Source of the DNA: Incumbomyces delicatus
Taxonomy: Eukaryota > Ascomycota > Eurotiomycetes > Chaetothyriales > Trichomeriaceae
Assembly (NCBI GenBank): GCA_017655985.1
Contig: JACJVS010000002.1
Coordinates: 1,364,001 to 1,428,000, forward strand
Direction of reading: 5' to 3'
Length of the DNA stretch: 64,000 nt
The translations under genes were made by a program, and so were the position numbers. A model generated the notes under the pieces. It ran no database searches and was not told the origin of the DNA. It worked only from the letters and a program-made list of their open reading frames with translations. The number at the start of each line of letters is the position of its first letter. Positions within the stretch are counted from its first letter, which is position 1. Positions 36,502 to 48,429 of this stretch are shown piece after piece.

Positions 36502-36906
36502 TATTATAAGACTATAAGTCCCTCGCGCTAGTAATAGTATAAAAGAACCTTAAGAGGTTTCCTTAGACTATTTATTAGAATATTATATATATAAGTTAAG
36601 ATACTTATAGTACGTAGATTAAAGTACTAGTATAACTAAATTTAACTATAGAGACTATAAAAGTATATAAGAAAATCGTTATTATATATACCTAGAAGGG
36701 ATTTTTCGAAGAGAAAGTTTTCCTTAATATATTAATATATTAATATATCGATATACTCACTATATTAATATATCGCTATATCGCTATATCGTACTTTTCT
36801 AATCCGTCGATTATATAAAGCTTTCTTATATACACTAAATCTTCCTCGCGTAACTTTTCTTCTCTTATAGTTCCGAAGCGGTTATTCTAGTAGCTACTTC
36901 GTAACA
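36502..36906 (-). repeat. LTR (coding-sense 5') of copy 1
   Basis: 405 bp, ending ttcgtaaca, followed directly by the cgtta target duplication. Confidence 0.88.
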
Positions 36907-39545
36907 CGTTAACGACTCTACGACCTCTATAGAAGGAACCGCGAAGGCGAATAGTTAATAATTCGTATTTTAGTTAACTACTAAGCTCTCGACGCGTTCT
37001 CTAAGGGTCGTAGAGAGTATAAAAGACCGCGAAGGTATCGCGAAGGCTAAAACGCCCTTATCGAACGTAGACTCGCTATAGAAGTAGCTAGCGCCGTTAA
37101 CTACTAAGAAAGTACTATACGCTATTTTTAGTCGCGTTATCGAACTTAAGTAGTACCTCGTACTCGATAAACGTCGAACTCGACTCGAGACGAAGACTAC
37201 TAAGCGTAGATTAACGAACGACGAGCGAGTTATAACTTATCTAAGCGAATCTTACGTAGAGATCTCTCTCGTCTCTAGCGTAGAAAGTAAGAGACGTAGA
37301 AACTCTACTAATATCGCGTTTACTCTTAGCGGTATAGCGGTAGTTATAGATAAACGAAGATCGCGAATTATAATATCCTAACTTTTAACGAATTAATAGG
37401 CTCTCGTAGAAGAATTCTAAATAAGAGAGAAGTTATAAGAGTATCTACGTAAGTTTAAGATTAACTATATAAAACTAGACGTAACGCGTAAAGAATAAGT
37501 CGCTATCGCGATAGTAATTCTCTAGTAGAGCGAGTAAATTAGACTCGATTACTAGCTACGAGAGCGCTAGATCGACTTTTTATTTAAGCGAATAATACGA
37601 TATCTCGAGACTCGTTTAGATAATCTAGTCTTACTTTATTTAATCGTATAGAAAGAGATAATCTTCTATAAAAAGAGAGAGAACGAGTCGTATAATTAGT
37701 ATCGCTAAAGACTATAGAGTCTAGAGAAAGCAGTAAACGAGAAATAAAACGACTCGTAAAAGATTCGCTTTTATTAGCTATACTTTAAGCTAGATAGAGC
37801 GATAAAGCTAGAGATTCGTAAGTAACTCGCTTTTTCGTAAACTATTAACGAACTATAAGCTCGAATCGCGTAACTCGAACTAGTAATAAACGTACTCTTT
37901 AAGTAGAGAAAGCCGTTATAAAAAGTCGTAGATAAAAATACTAAAGATAAACTATTTACTTCTAGCTATTCTCTTAATAATCTTTCTTCGTAGAAGACGT
38001 CGCGAGATAAAGAGACGTCGCGATTCTTCTTTACGTAGAATAAGAGAAAATCTCGTAAAGAGTAATACGAACTAATTCGCTACTTCTCGTATAATAAAGT
38101 TAACTATAAAACGATAAACTATCTCGAGAAGAAAGTATTTACGTCGAGAACGATCGCGGCTTATAAAGTCTTCGCGAAGAAACTAACGAAATTTATAATA
38201 CTAAGAGTACGTCGAATTCTCGCGTAAAGAGGCTATAAGACTTTAAAAGTATCGCTTACGCGAACGACGATCTCGTTTAAGATACTAGTAAACGAGCGAA
38301 AGGTTAAAGCGTTACTTAATAGTAATATAAAGATAAACTTAATATTTCGCGAGTTCGCGAAGAGATATAAGTTCTCTAGCGTCGACTCGTCGTTAACTCT
38401 CGTAGCCTTAAACGACGTCGCGATAGATATCTTTCGTAGTTACTATTTAAATTATAGTATTTCTAATTCGAATATTAAATTTCGAATCTCGAGAGTCTCG
38501 TTTATATCTATAGATTTCGAAACTAACTAAGTAGAGATTATTCTAGATATACCTTTCTTATACTAGTAGAATCTCGCGATTAATTAGTAAAGAAGTAAGT
38601 TCGTTTAAAATTCTAAGTATATTATACTAAAGAATATAGAGACCTTCTTTATAAAGAATAACGATATTACGTATATCGCGTACGTACGTACTATATTTAA
38701 CTTTAAAGAAGTATAGTAAAACGATAAAAGAGAATTAAAGCTTCGCGAAATTTAAGAGCTTTTATCTTATAAGTATTTTAATCTAGTAGATATATTTCGT
38801 TTTAGTAGAGCGAGCTCGCTACTCTCTTATCGAGAGAAGGATTATACGATTAATCTAGTAAAGAGAGACGTATCTTTACGAGAACTTCTTTATTCGCTCT
38901 TTAAAAAAGAGCTATAAGTATTACGATAATATTTATAAGAGAATCTCGCGAATAGCTTTATTCGCTCTTCTAAGTTATCGACGAAAGCGTCGATTCTCTT
39001 TATCTTAAAGGTAAATAGAGAACTACGACTCTACGTAGACTATAGAGAATTAAATCGAATAATAAAGAGAAACGTCTATTTACTACTCTTAATAAACGAG
39101 ATTCTAGATCGTTTAAGTAGCGCGAAGATCTTTATAAAGATTAATATTCGTAACGTCTACTATCGACTTCGAATTAAGAAAGACGACGAGTAAAAAACGG
39201 CTTTTCGTACGCGATATAGCTTATTTAAGTATCTCGTTATACCCTTTAAGCTCTCGAACGTCTCTACGAGTTTCTAATTTTATATTTATAAATATCTAAG
39301 AGAGTATTTAGACGTTTTCGTAATTACGTATCTTAATAATATTCTAATCTTCTTTACGAACGAGATAGACTACGCGTAGTATATTCGTTTAGTACTAAAG
39401 ATACTATAAAAAGCTAACTTATATACGAATCTTAGTAAGTATAAGTTTAACATTCGCGAGATTAACTTTCTCGACTTTATTATCTTAACTAAGAGAATTA
39501 TAATAGAGAAGAAAAGAATCGCTATAAGAATTATAATAAAAGCGT
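36907..39545 (+). mobile_element. pol part of the interrupted RIPed Ty3/gypsy element
   Basis: Removing the 7.7-kb insertion and one cgtta copy joins this frame in register with the gag part. The plus strand reads a long polyprotein with many stops. It includes the linker before the polymerase (SYREKDYTINLVKRD), RT landmarks (LRLYVDYRELNRI, LDRLSSAKIFIKI, KTAFRTRYSLFKYLVIPF) and a decayed YLDD region read as YLNNILIFF at about 39327-39355. Homology stops at about 39545, so RNase H and integrase are missing. It is a different gypsy family from the two 7.7-kb copies. Confidence 0.8.
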
Positions 39546-41280
39546 AAATATAATACTATCTATTAATTCTTAAATTAATACTAAAGAGTTAAAAGGTATT
39601 TACGAGAGCTACGTAGAGTTTTATAGTTACGCTAAGCGTTTTCGTAGCTCTTTTCGCGAAGCGAAGATAATTCGTATTCGTATCGACGTTATATATAAGA
39701 TACTCTTATAATATCTTCTCTCTCGTAGGTCTAGCGTTCTCGTAGACTTCGTTCTGCTTTTCGTAATATATATCTATTATATTTATCTAGATCTATATCT
39801 ACTGCGTACGAGTAATATCGTCGTAGAATATTTATATATCGCTTACGTTTAGTAGAATCGTTTCTTACTTTACGACGAAGTTATAAAGTTATATTTACTT
39901 ATCGCGAACAAGTTTAGCTTACTTATAGTAAGTAAAATATAAGATCTTCGTTTATCTTTATTTTAGTTTATACTTTAGTTTAGTTCTTACTTTTCTTACG
40001 AAACTCTTCTCGCTATTATAGCTTTCTCGCGATTACGTTTAGATAGTACTCGTTTATCTATCTATTTTATCTTTCTTATAGCGTAGATTTTCTATAAGTA
40101 TTTCTATCTTTCGTTTTATCTATATTTATCTTTATAGTTCTTTATTTACTACTATTTCTTCTATAGTTATTTTCTATCTCGTTATAATAGCGTTTAACTA
40201 AAATCCTTTTACTCGTATTTACTAAGGCGAGCTATACTTATAGCTCTTTATCGTACGAGATAACTTTATTAGTAATATTCTAATTAATATAACTACGTAG
40301 TAATTTAATTAGTACTTTCTATATAATAGCTTAACTATAGTAACTGTCTTTAACTCTAGTCTTTAAGCTATAATACTTACTACGATTATTACGAGTATAT
40401 TCTATAATCTCGATAGTATTATCTTTTATATTTTTTACTCTAGTTCGAATTAAGATCGACTTCGCTATTTCTCTTTACGAGAGATCTCGTCGTACGTCTT
40501 GTAGTTCTATCTTTTTTCTCTCTTCTTCTTCGCTAGTCTTCGCTACTCTAACGCTAGTACGTACGATCGAGATAGACTTAATAGCAGTAGTATTAATATT
40601 AATAATAGTAATAATAATAGTAAATACGACTAAGATACGCTACTAAGCCTTACTTACTAAGACTATTCTTCGAGATAAGATTCTAGCTAGTATTCGTCGA
40701 GAGTAGCTTACTACGATAACGCTCGTAGCTACTTCTATCTTTATTATCGCTTCTATCTTCGCTTCTACTACTAAGCCTTTTACTCGTCGTAAGGTACTAG
40801 TCTCTACTTCTACTTCTACTATACTATAAGCTACGCTATCGACTACTTCTCGTCGTCGAGATATAGTACGTATTACTAGCTCTATTATTAATACTATCGT
40901 AGAGGTATAAACCGATAATATATAGCGTTATCTAGACTTATTTACTGCTTATTAAGACGACTTAGACTCTCGCTTTATCTTAAGTAGTACTTTTAGGTCT
41001 ATACGTATATCTTCTATAGCGAAGATATTTATAAATCGAGTTCGCGCTATTAGTATATAGCGTAATTCTTTTATTCTCTTCTCGTTTACTTCTTCTATAC
41101 CTTCTAAGAAGCGTAAGATAGTAGATAAGCGTACTATTAGAAAGAAGAGAATACGACGAGATAAAAAGAGTACTAAGATAGTAATTAAGAAGAATAAGAA
41201 GATCGAGTAAACGTATAGTAGTTAAGTATATACGTACTACTAACTATAGTCGCTTTTATAGCGTAACGCCGATAATTTTT
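39546..41280. other. Mosaic of RIPed repeat fragments
   Basis: 39546-39715 is an inverted copy of 28905-29070 (gag region of the neighbouring element). The rest is CpA-depleted DNA with an AAT-rich run near 40585-40625, from elements I cannot classify. No intact gene. Confidence 0.5.
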
Positions 41281-44039
41281 TTTTATTTAAATATTTTAAT
41301 AAGGCTATTAAAATACTTACGTATCGTATACTCGCGACGTATACTAGCCTTATTAGAAAAATAAGAATCTCTACTTTCTTTATTATATTTTATTTATAAA
41401 TTTTATAATACGTTCGCGTATATTTTTTAAATATACTTCTAGTTTCTAGCTATTATAGACTTTATTTTAGTCTTTCTATTTTACGAGAAAACGTCTTCGC
41501 TTATTCTTTTCTTCTACGTTTAGAATATAATTAACTTTATACTCTTTCTCGTCGTTTATATTAATAGACTTAAACGATTCGTAGCTAAATCGTATATAGT
41601 ACGCTTTTAGTAAATAAATACGACTATACTTTTAAGATAAACTTAGTTAATAAACGTTCTTACTTACTCGCTTTTTAATTATAAATAGACTAATATATTT
41701 ATTTAATAGCTTACGACTAATCTTACGTAGTCGAATATTTTTTAACGTAAGAAGTACTTAGTCTTCTTTTCTAAACGTAATTAGAATTCTCTTTTTATTA
41801 TAGTACGCAACGATACTTCTTTACGTATACTTCTAAACGGCTCTAAGCTAGCGTTACGTCTTAATAATTTTTTTCGCTTAAGATTATACTTCGAATTAAG
41901 ACTTCTTAACTTCGATATTCTTTCTAAGCGTTAATTAGAATACGAGTATAATCTCGAATAGTATTTTATTCGTTATTTCGCTTTTAGCGTTATTATATAA
42001 AAACTCTACGCTAACGAGTAGTATAGACTAATTACTCTATTTATCGTTAATAAAGTAACGTAGATAGTATTTTAACGTTTAATTAGAGCGCTCGATTTAC
42101 CTATCGATCTATAAATAATAAGCAGTTAAGAGACGTCTTCGAATAGATAAGTAATAGTATAGTATTTCTTAGTATTTCGATATAAAAAGCGAGCCTCGAT
42201 CGCTTATAATCGATCTCGAGATATTAAAAGCAGCGAAAATTATATCGTATAAGGTATCTACTATTTTAGTAGTATTAATATCTTAAGAGTAGAGAATAAA
42301 CTTTACTATCTTAGAGTATTTATATACGACTACTAAAATAGTATTATATACTCTTTTTCTATATTTCGTAGATAGTACTTTAGTAATAAAGTCTATTATA
42401 ATATCTTTCTAGAGCTCTTTAGGCGCTAATAAGCTCTTAAGAAAGCTATAAGACTTATATCGTAAAGCCTTTATTCTCTAATAAATATCGTATATCGAGA
42501 CGTATACGTTTATCTAGCTTCTCGTATATATTATCTTAAGAGTACGCTTTCTTTCGAAGTATTCTCCTTACTAAGAGTAGTTATAGTTAATTCTAATAAT
42601 CTCTTATCGTACGATCGAGTCGTTAGATATATATACCGCTTCGTCTTTACGTATAAGCCTACTATTATCGATATACTATACTTCTATTATAGACGAATTT
42701 AGAATCTTCTCTTTAAGATAGGACTTTTATAGCTACTTTAAGTAGAAGACGTCCCTTCTTTAGATATCGCGTAGCTAAATCTATATCTAGTCGCTTATAT
42801 CTCGTAAGTAGTTTTAGTTTAATATTAAAGCGCTCTATATTACTTATATTAGCAGTTTTTTATTTAGACTTTACGTACTTTTTTCTTATAGCTAACTTTC
42901 TAATAGAGTACGTATACTTTTATTAGACGTAACGCGCTGTTCGCGTAATATTCGAGTACGAGTAGTAGTAGCGATTTATAATACGTCTTTCTTACGATTT
43001 ACGTACGTATCGTATACTTTCTTTCGCCTCTTAGTAATTAATTCTTATAAGAAATTACTCGTAGATTTCTTTCTTTTAACTATATAATCTAGTCGACGTA
43101 AAAGTCTATTAGCGAAATTATCTTTTTCTTATCGCTATTTAATCTTAAAATTATAAACGGCTAACTACTTTATCTACCTTATTTATCTCTTTCGACTTAG
43201 AGATTTATCGTCTATAAACCTTAGTAAGGCCTTATAGTCGATTAGAACTCGAATATACTTCGTAGATATCTCTAGATAGTATCGTTACTTCTAGAATACT
43301 CTAACGATTACTAGTATCTCTTAGTCGTTAGTAGTATAATTGCGTTTAGCTAGAATTATCTTTTTAGAGAGAAACGTAATAGAGTACTATACTATACGTA
43401 TACGATCTCTATACGTCTCGTAGAGTTATATAAGCACTGCGTTAACGACTATATCGAATACGTCTATTTCTACTCGATACTCTCGTTCTAAGTTAAAGTA
43501 CTTAAGTAATAGCGCTATTCTAAATCTATTCTTTAGTATACGAAACGCTTATATAGCGCCGTTAAGCTAACTAAATAATCTCGTTTTCTTCTCGGCTTTT
43601 ATATTAATAAGTAAGTTCGTAATAGATATAATAATAGCTAAATAGAATTCGATAAACCCGCGATAGAAGTTAACGAAGCCGAGAAAGCTCTAAACGTCCG
43701 TAAAGAACTAAGATTTAGACTAGTTCGTTATCGTCTATACTTTATAGAGATCTATCGAGATCTCTATAATACCTACTCGAAATTCGAGAAACTCTACTTC
43801 GCTAATATAGAATTTATATTTTAATAGCTTTATAAATAAGCTATATTCTCGAAGTCTATCGAGTACGATACGAATATATTTCGTATACTTCTCGCGCGTA
43901 TCTTCTTCGTAGATAAGAATATTATCTATATAGATAATATACGATTAGTCTAGTAGTCTCTTTAGTACTTCGTTAATATACGCTTAAAATATAGCTAAAG
44001 TATTAGTAAGTCTAAATAGTATTACTAAATACTCGAACT
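41281..44039 (-). mobile_element. Second half of a RIPed minus-strand Ty3/gypsy element
   Basis: The minus strand reads the C-terminal RT (FEYLVILFRLTN, AYINEVLKRLLD, YIDNILIYEEDTREKYTKY, EVEFLEFRVG) at about 43700-44039. An integrase zinc/core region (GEYFERKRTLKII, KDIIIDFITKVL, YKYSKIVYSLLLR) lies at about 42320-42570. The element is split at 44039, and its first half resumes at 57147. The left end is approximate. Confidence 0.75.
44034..44039. repeat. Target-site duplication (left) of the 13-kb insertion
   Basis: cgaact, repeated at 57147-57152. Removing the insertion plus one copy rejoins the reverse transcriptase frame (RTRYRQ / FEYLVI). Confidence 0.8.
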
Positions 44040-44140
44040 ATTACGATTATACTATATATATAGATATATACATATAGTATAACTACGGTTAAACGTAGTT
44101 GCCGTGTGCATAGTATATAGCTATATTTACCTTTATAAAG
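44040..44140 (+). repeat. Terminal direct repeat of the unclassified insertion (left)
   Basis: It shares gattatactata, taactacggtta, cgtagttgccgtgt and atagctatatttacct with 56976-57066. Confidence 0.7.
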
Positions 44141-44144
44141 GTTA

Positions 44145-44669
44145 CTGGGGTATAGAAGTGAAGTTATATAATGATGGAATGATGATGGAATAAGATGATT
44201 GTAAAGCTTTAATTTCTATCTACTTAGAGAGCGAGAAACGGCGCCTATATAGCCCGTAGTTCAAGGCCGTCAGGCCCCCGTAATAGGCTGTTGCCTAGTG
44301 GTGGCGAAGGCAACCATCTAGACAACAGCGCCCCTCTCTAGGCGCCAGCGTCATCCTCCAGGCGCCAGCGCCACCCATAGGCGTCTGCCTGCGTGATGAC
44401 CAATTACCACCGCATATGTGGGTATTTGGCTAAGGCGATGGTCATATGCTTACCAATCCACTATGAGTCATTCCCGAACGTTGGGACTTTGGTCCGCATA
44501 TGCGGACGGACTTGGTGAGCTGCCTCAATTGGCTTAGCCCTTTCTTGGCTGGCCTTGCTGGCCTTGCTGGCCTTGCTGGCCTTGCTGCCCTGCTGGCCCT
44601 GCTGGCCTTGCTAGCCCTACTGGCCCTTGGCTAGCCTTGCTGTCCTTAGCTAGCCTTGGCTATTCCACA
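44145..44669. other. Un-RIPed GC-rich island
   Basis: CA and TG dinucleotides are frequent here, unlike the DNA on both sides. No coding frame is supported. The segment contains aggcgccagcg repeats (about 44338-44375) and a minisatellite. Confidence 0.65.
44548..44655 (+). repeat. Minisatellite of a ~9-bp unit (ttgctggcc)
   Basis: Tandem units ctggccttg / ctggccctg decay gradually into ctagccttgg variants on the right. Confidence 0.8.
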
Positions 44670-44951
44670 CTAGTATAACTTAGATTAACTATAGAGACTA
44701 TTAAAATATATAGGGAAATCGTAAGTATATATACCTATTATTAGATATTCTAAAGGGGAAACTTATCTTGTCCAGTTAATAAGATAGTAGATTAATAGGC
44801 TCGCCTATCGACCTATCGCCTAGTCGTTCTATCGTGTTTTCCTATTTAGACGGTTATATATGGCCTCTCCGTATATGCTAAGTTCCCCTCGCATAACCTT
44901 CTATTCTGAATATATCGAGTAACCATATACATAGTTATTTCGTAATATATA
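44670..44951. repeat. Diverged LTR remnant
   Basis: The start (agtataacttagattaact, then agagactat and tatatagggaaatcg) and the end (ttatttcgtaata) match the inner and terminal parts of the 405-bp LTRs; the middle is different. It lacks the LTR's first ~120 bp. Confidence 0.5.
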
Positions 44952-45769
44952 AATTCTATAATGATACGAGCTAATATATTAGCCGTAATTATATATAGTT
45001 TAATCGAGGCGTCGGCGTATAAGGCGACTAGGTATATCTAGCGATAGAGCTAGCGCGAGAATACCGCTAATAAAGATAGAACTATTATAATCTATAGGTA
45101 GCGAAAATACGTACTTAGCGGAACTATCGTCGAGTCTAAAAGCTTTAACTATGATAATACGAGGTTATATAATAAAACTAGACCCTCTTTAACTCGGTTA
45201 TAGAGATAGAAAGTCGATACTAGAAATATACAGCGGCGTTACGATAATTTATTGCGAATAAAATAGAACGAGAGGACCGAGGTAAAATCTCGATTAACTA
45301 TAAAGAACGTCTAGTAAGACGGACGATTAATATATTACTAAAGATAATCGAAGTATTAAAAAATAAGTATAAATAGAAGATATTAGACGAGGTATATTAG
45401 AGAATACTATAGAATCTAGCGAATTAACTCGATTTAGCTTAGAATATATTAGAACGAGGTAAGGAACAGTATAGAAATAGGCTATACGCCCTCGTACTTC
45501 GACGCGTCTAAAGACGTTATATACAGAAATAGATAAAATAGAAGAAGATCGAAGCTATCGAGCCCTTACTATATACTCTACTAGACGATATTATCGAGGC
45601 TAAGATAAAAGCCTAAATACTGCGATATTAGAAAAATACGTATCGAGATACTTTAGTAGAGATAGCGGATATCCTCTAAAAGCGGTTTAGGAAGAAAATC
45701 GTATAGATATTAAACGTTAAGTCCGATAAAGAGAAAGAGCCTAACGAAGAAGAGAAGAAGACTATATAA

Positions 45770-47010
45770 TCTTAAAGATAAACGGTACGACGCTCTACTT
45801 AACGCTCTACTTAAGAGCCTATAAGAAGATCCGCTAAGATCTAAGCGAGGACCTTAGCGTTTAAGACTAAAATAGAGGCTCTACGACGACGACGCGGTAC
45901 AACTAAGATAGCGCTACGACTACGAATACGACGGTAGTAGATAGTCGGTATAGACGATCTCTTAAACTACGAGAGCAGCTTTAACGAAGACGAGAAGTCT
46001 ATACCGCTATCGCTATCTAAGAAATCTACTCGAAAGAGTCGTAACGCAGAAAAACGAGTATACTCTACGTTAGACAGCGAAGACTACGCCGAGAGTAAGT
46101 CGACGATAAAGAGAACGAGGTAAACGAAAGACGATTAAGCCGAGAGAGAGCTAAACGATATAGAGATATAGATTTCGTACGATAAGGCTATAGACGTAGA
46201 AAAATCGAAACGAATACTATTACGAGATAGTACGCGAGATCTACTATAATTAAACTAATTACTTAAGATATTTTTATAAGCCTAATTCGCCTTAAACTAA
46301 TACTACGCTAATACCCTTAAGAAGATATATCGCGATTTAATTATAGTAGTACGAGGCGAGTTCTAGTCTCTATAATAGATAATCGACTACGATTTTCTAA
46401 AGTAGACGAGCGATAAATAGAGAATAAAATATATTATATATCTCTAAATAGTAATAAATAGCTTAATAACGTTTCTAAAAAGATACTCGATCTTAGAAGA
46501 GTCGAACTAGTATATAGTCTATTTACGAGTTAATCTTACGAGTTATTTATAGTTCCTTATTAGCCGTATAACGATAGCTATTCGAGCTTATCTAAACTAT
46601 ATCGTACTACTAGTACTATCGAAGGTTATCGACGCGAAGTAGATAATAGTACTTTAGATAATTAAGTAGCTATAAGCTTATTATTTCGTAAAGTTTTTCG
46701 GGGTTAACCTATAGAATCGAGATCGCTAGAAAGTTTATAACTAGTATAAACTTAACGATAATAGTATAGATTTCGCTATATAAATAGTAACGAAGACTTC
46801 TATAAAGTATACTAAAAAAATTAAGAGCTAAACGCTAATAGTAGACGATATAATAAGCTTTATACGACTCTTAGTAATAAGAAAGATAGTTACGGTACTA
46901 TAAGTTCGATTAACTCGTTCGTACGCGAAGTCTATCGTATACTATAAGTTTATCTAAGTATCGAATAATTTACGATATACTCTTCGAGTTATAAGTACGA
47001 GATAACCGTA
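45770..47010 (+). pseudogene. Long RIP-decayed frame of unknown element
   Basis: One plus-strand frame stays protein-like for over 1 kb if TAA/TAG are read as former Gln codons. It includes a Ser/Asp/Glu/Lys-rich N-terminal part (SLSKKSTRKSRNAEKR) and a helical C-terminal part (IKQLQAYYFVKFFGVNL with stops at the Gln sites). I do not recognise it. Confidence 0.4.
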
Positions 47011-48019
47011 GTTAGAAGACGTCGTAGTTATACTTTTCGTAACGATAAATAATAGCTAGGTAAAGACGATTCTAATACTAGCGTTATAAGGCGGTCTTAT
47101 CTACTAGACGATAACCTTTAAGCTATATTCGGGCTTATATAGTAAATAGATAAGAGCTATTTAATAACTAACTACGGTCGAATCGAGGATTATATAAGTA
47201 TAAAGTTATAATACTATATCCGTATCGCTACTATAAGCAGTCGTCTAAGCGTTAATAATACAATTCTCTCTATTACTATAGCCTAGTATAGATACTATCT
47301 CGATACTGCTAGTTCGTAGTATTAAATAGAATTTTACGATCGAGAGTACTACTACGAGATTTCTCTTATCTATAGTCGACGAAATAGTATTAGGTCCGTT
47401 AGTACCGATAACTAAAAACTTTATTGAAAATATAGTCGTAATAAAATATATTCGTAATATATCTAAAGACACTAAAAGGGGAATCTTAGTCTTTAGAATT
47501 AGTAGTTTAAATATCGGTAAATACGGTTAACGTATAGCTATATAGACTGCTTCTATACTCGATTAGTTAAGAATTAGTCTACGATACGATAACTCTATAG
47601 CCGATAGAGTTCTTTAGATAGAGCGTTATTATGCTAACGAAGCTCTACGACTAGGAGCGATAATAGAAGTAGACACCTTATACTCTATAAATACCGAACT
47701 AGCCGCTAATAAATACGGTGCTATTAACGAATTTAAGATAATCTATTATACGTAGTCCTTCGCTAGAGCTATAAACTAGCGAAACTATAAACTAGAAGAT
47801 TAAAGTATAAGATAGAGAGACCTTAATTAGTCTACTATCTCGTATAAAATTAGTAACGGGGCTAGTAGTATCTTTAACTTAAGAGTTCGTTAACGATCTA
47901 GTAGCTAGTAAGCTAGTAAGAATTCTCTACGACGTAGCGATACGACTTCGAATACTCGATACGAGATACGTATAGTCGCTAGGTCTTATTATTAGATTAT
48001 CGATCGATCGTAATAATAG

Positions 48020-48024
48020 CTAGT
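48020..48024. repeat. Target-site duplication (left) of copy 2
   Basis: ctagt, identical to 55767-55771. Confidence 0.85.
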
Positions 48025-48429
48025 TGTTATAAGGCTGTAAGCTCCTCGCGCTAGTAATAGTATAAGGGAACCTTAAGAGGTTTCCTTAGGCTATCTATTA
48101 GGATATTATATATATGAGTTAAGGTACTTATAGTACGTAGATCGGGGTACTGATATAACTGAATTTAACTATAGAGACTATAAAAGTATATAGGGAAATC
48201 GTTATTATATATACCTAGAAGGGATTTTTCGAAGAGAAAGTTTTTCTTAATATATTAATATATTAATATATCGATATACTTACTATATTAATATATCGCT
48301 ATATCGCTATATCGTGCTTTTCTAATTCGTTAATTATATAAAGCTTCTTTATATATACTAAATCTTTCTCGCGTAACTTTCCTTCTCTTATAGTTTCGAA
48401 GCGATTATTCTAGTAATTACTTTATAATA
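48025..48429 (-). repeat. LTR (coding-sense 3') of copy 2
   Basis: 405 bp, starting TGTTATAAGG. A polypurine tract (aagagaaaaaag on the minus strand) adjoins at 48430. Confidence 0.88.

Larger units (their letters stand above)
29165..36906 (-). mobile_element. Ty3/gypsy LTR retrotransposon, RIPed, copy 1
   Basis: A 7,742-bp element with 405-bp LTRs and a cgtta target duplication. The coding direction is minus: near 32550-32860 the minus strand reads a reverse transcriptase broken by stops (LRLYIDYR, LNKVTKKNSYSLPLI, FTILDLRRAYNLI). At about 31170-31310 an integrase core is readable (EVIIDFIKSLLESKN, YILIDRLIKYIYF). A polypurine tract (aagaggaaaaag on the minus strand) abuts the left LTR at 29570, as expected for a 3' LTR in this orientation. 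No intact gene remains. Confidence 0.9.

Noticed and set aside
44548..44655. CRISPR-like array
   Set aside because: Units are 9 bp with no spacers, in a eukaryotic genome. It is a minisatellite.
47245..47472. 75-codon minus-strand frame inside the RIPed block
   Set aside because: No family resemblance. It lies in CpA-depleted transposon DNA where chance frames survive.
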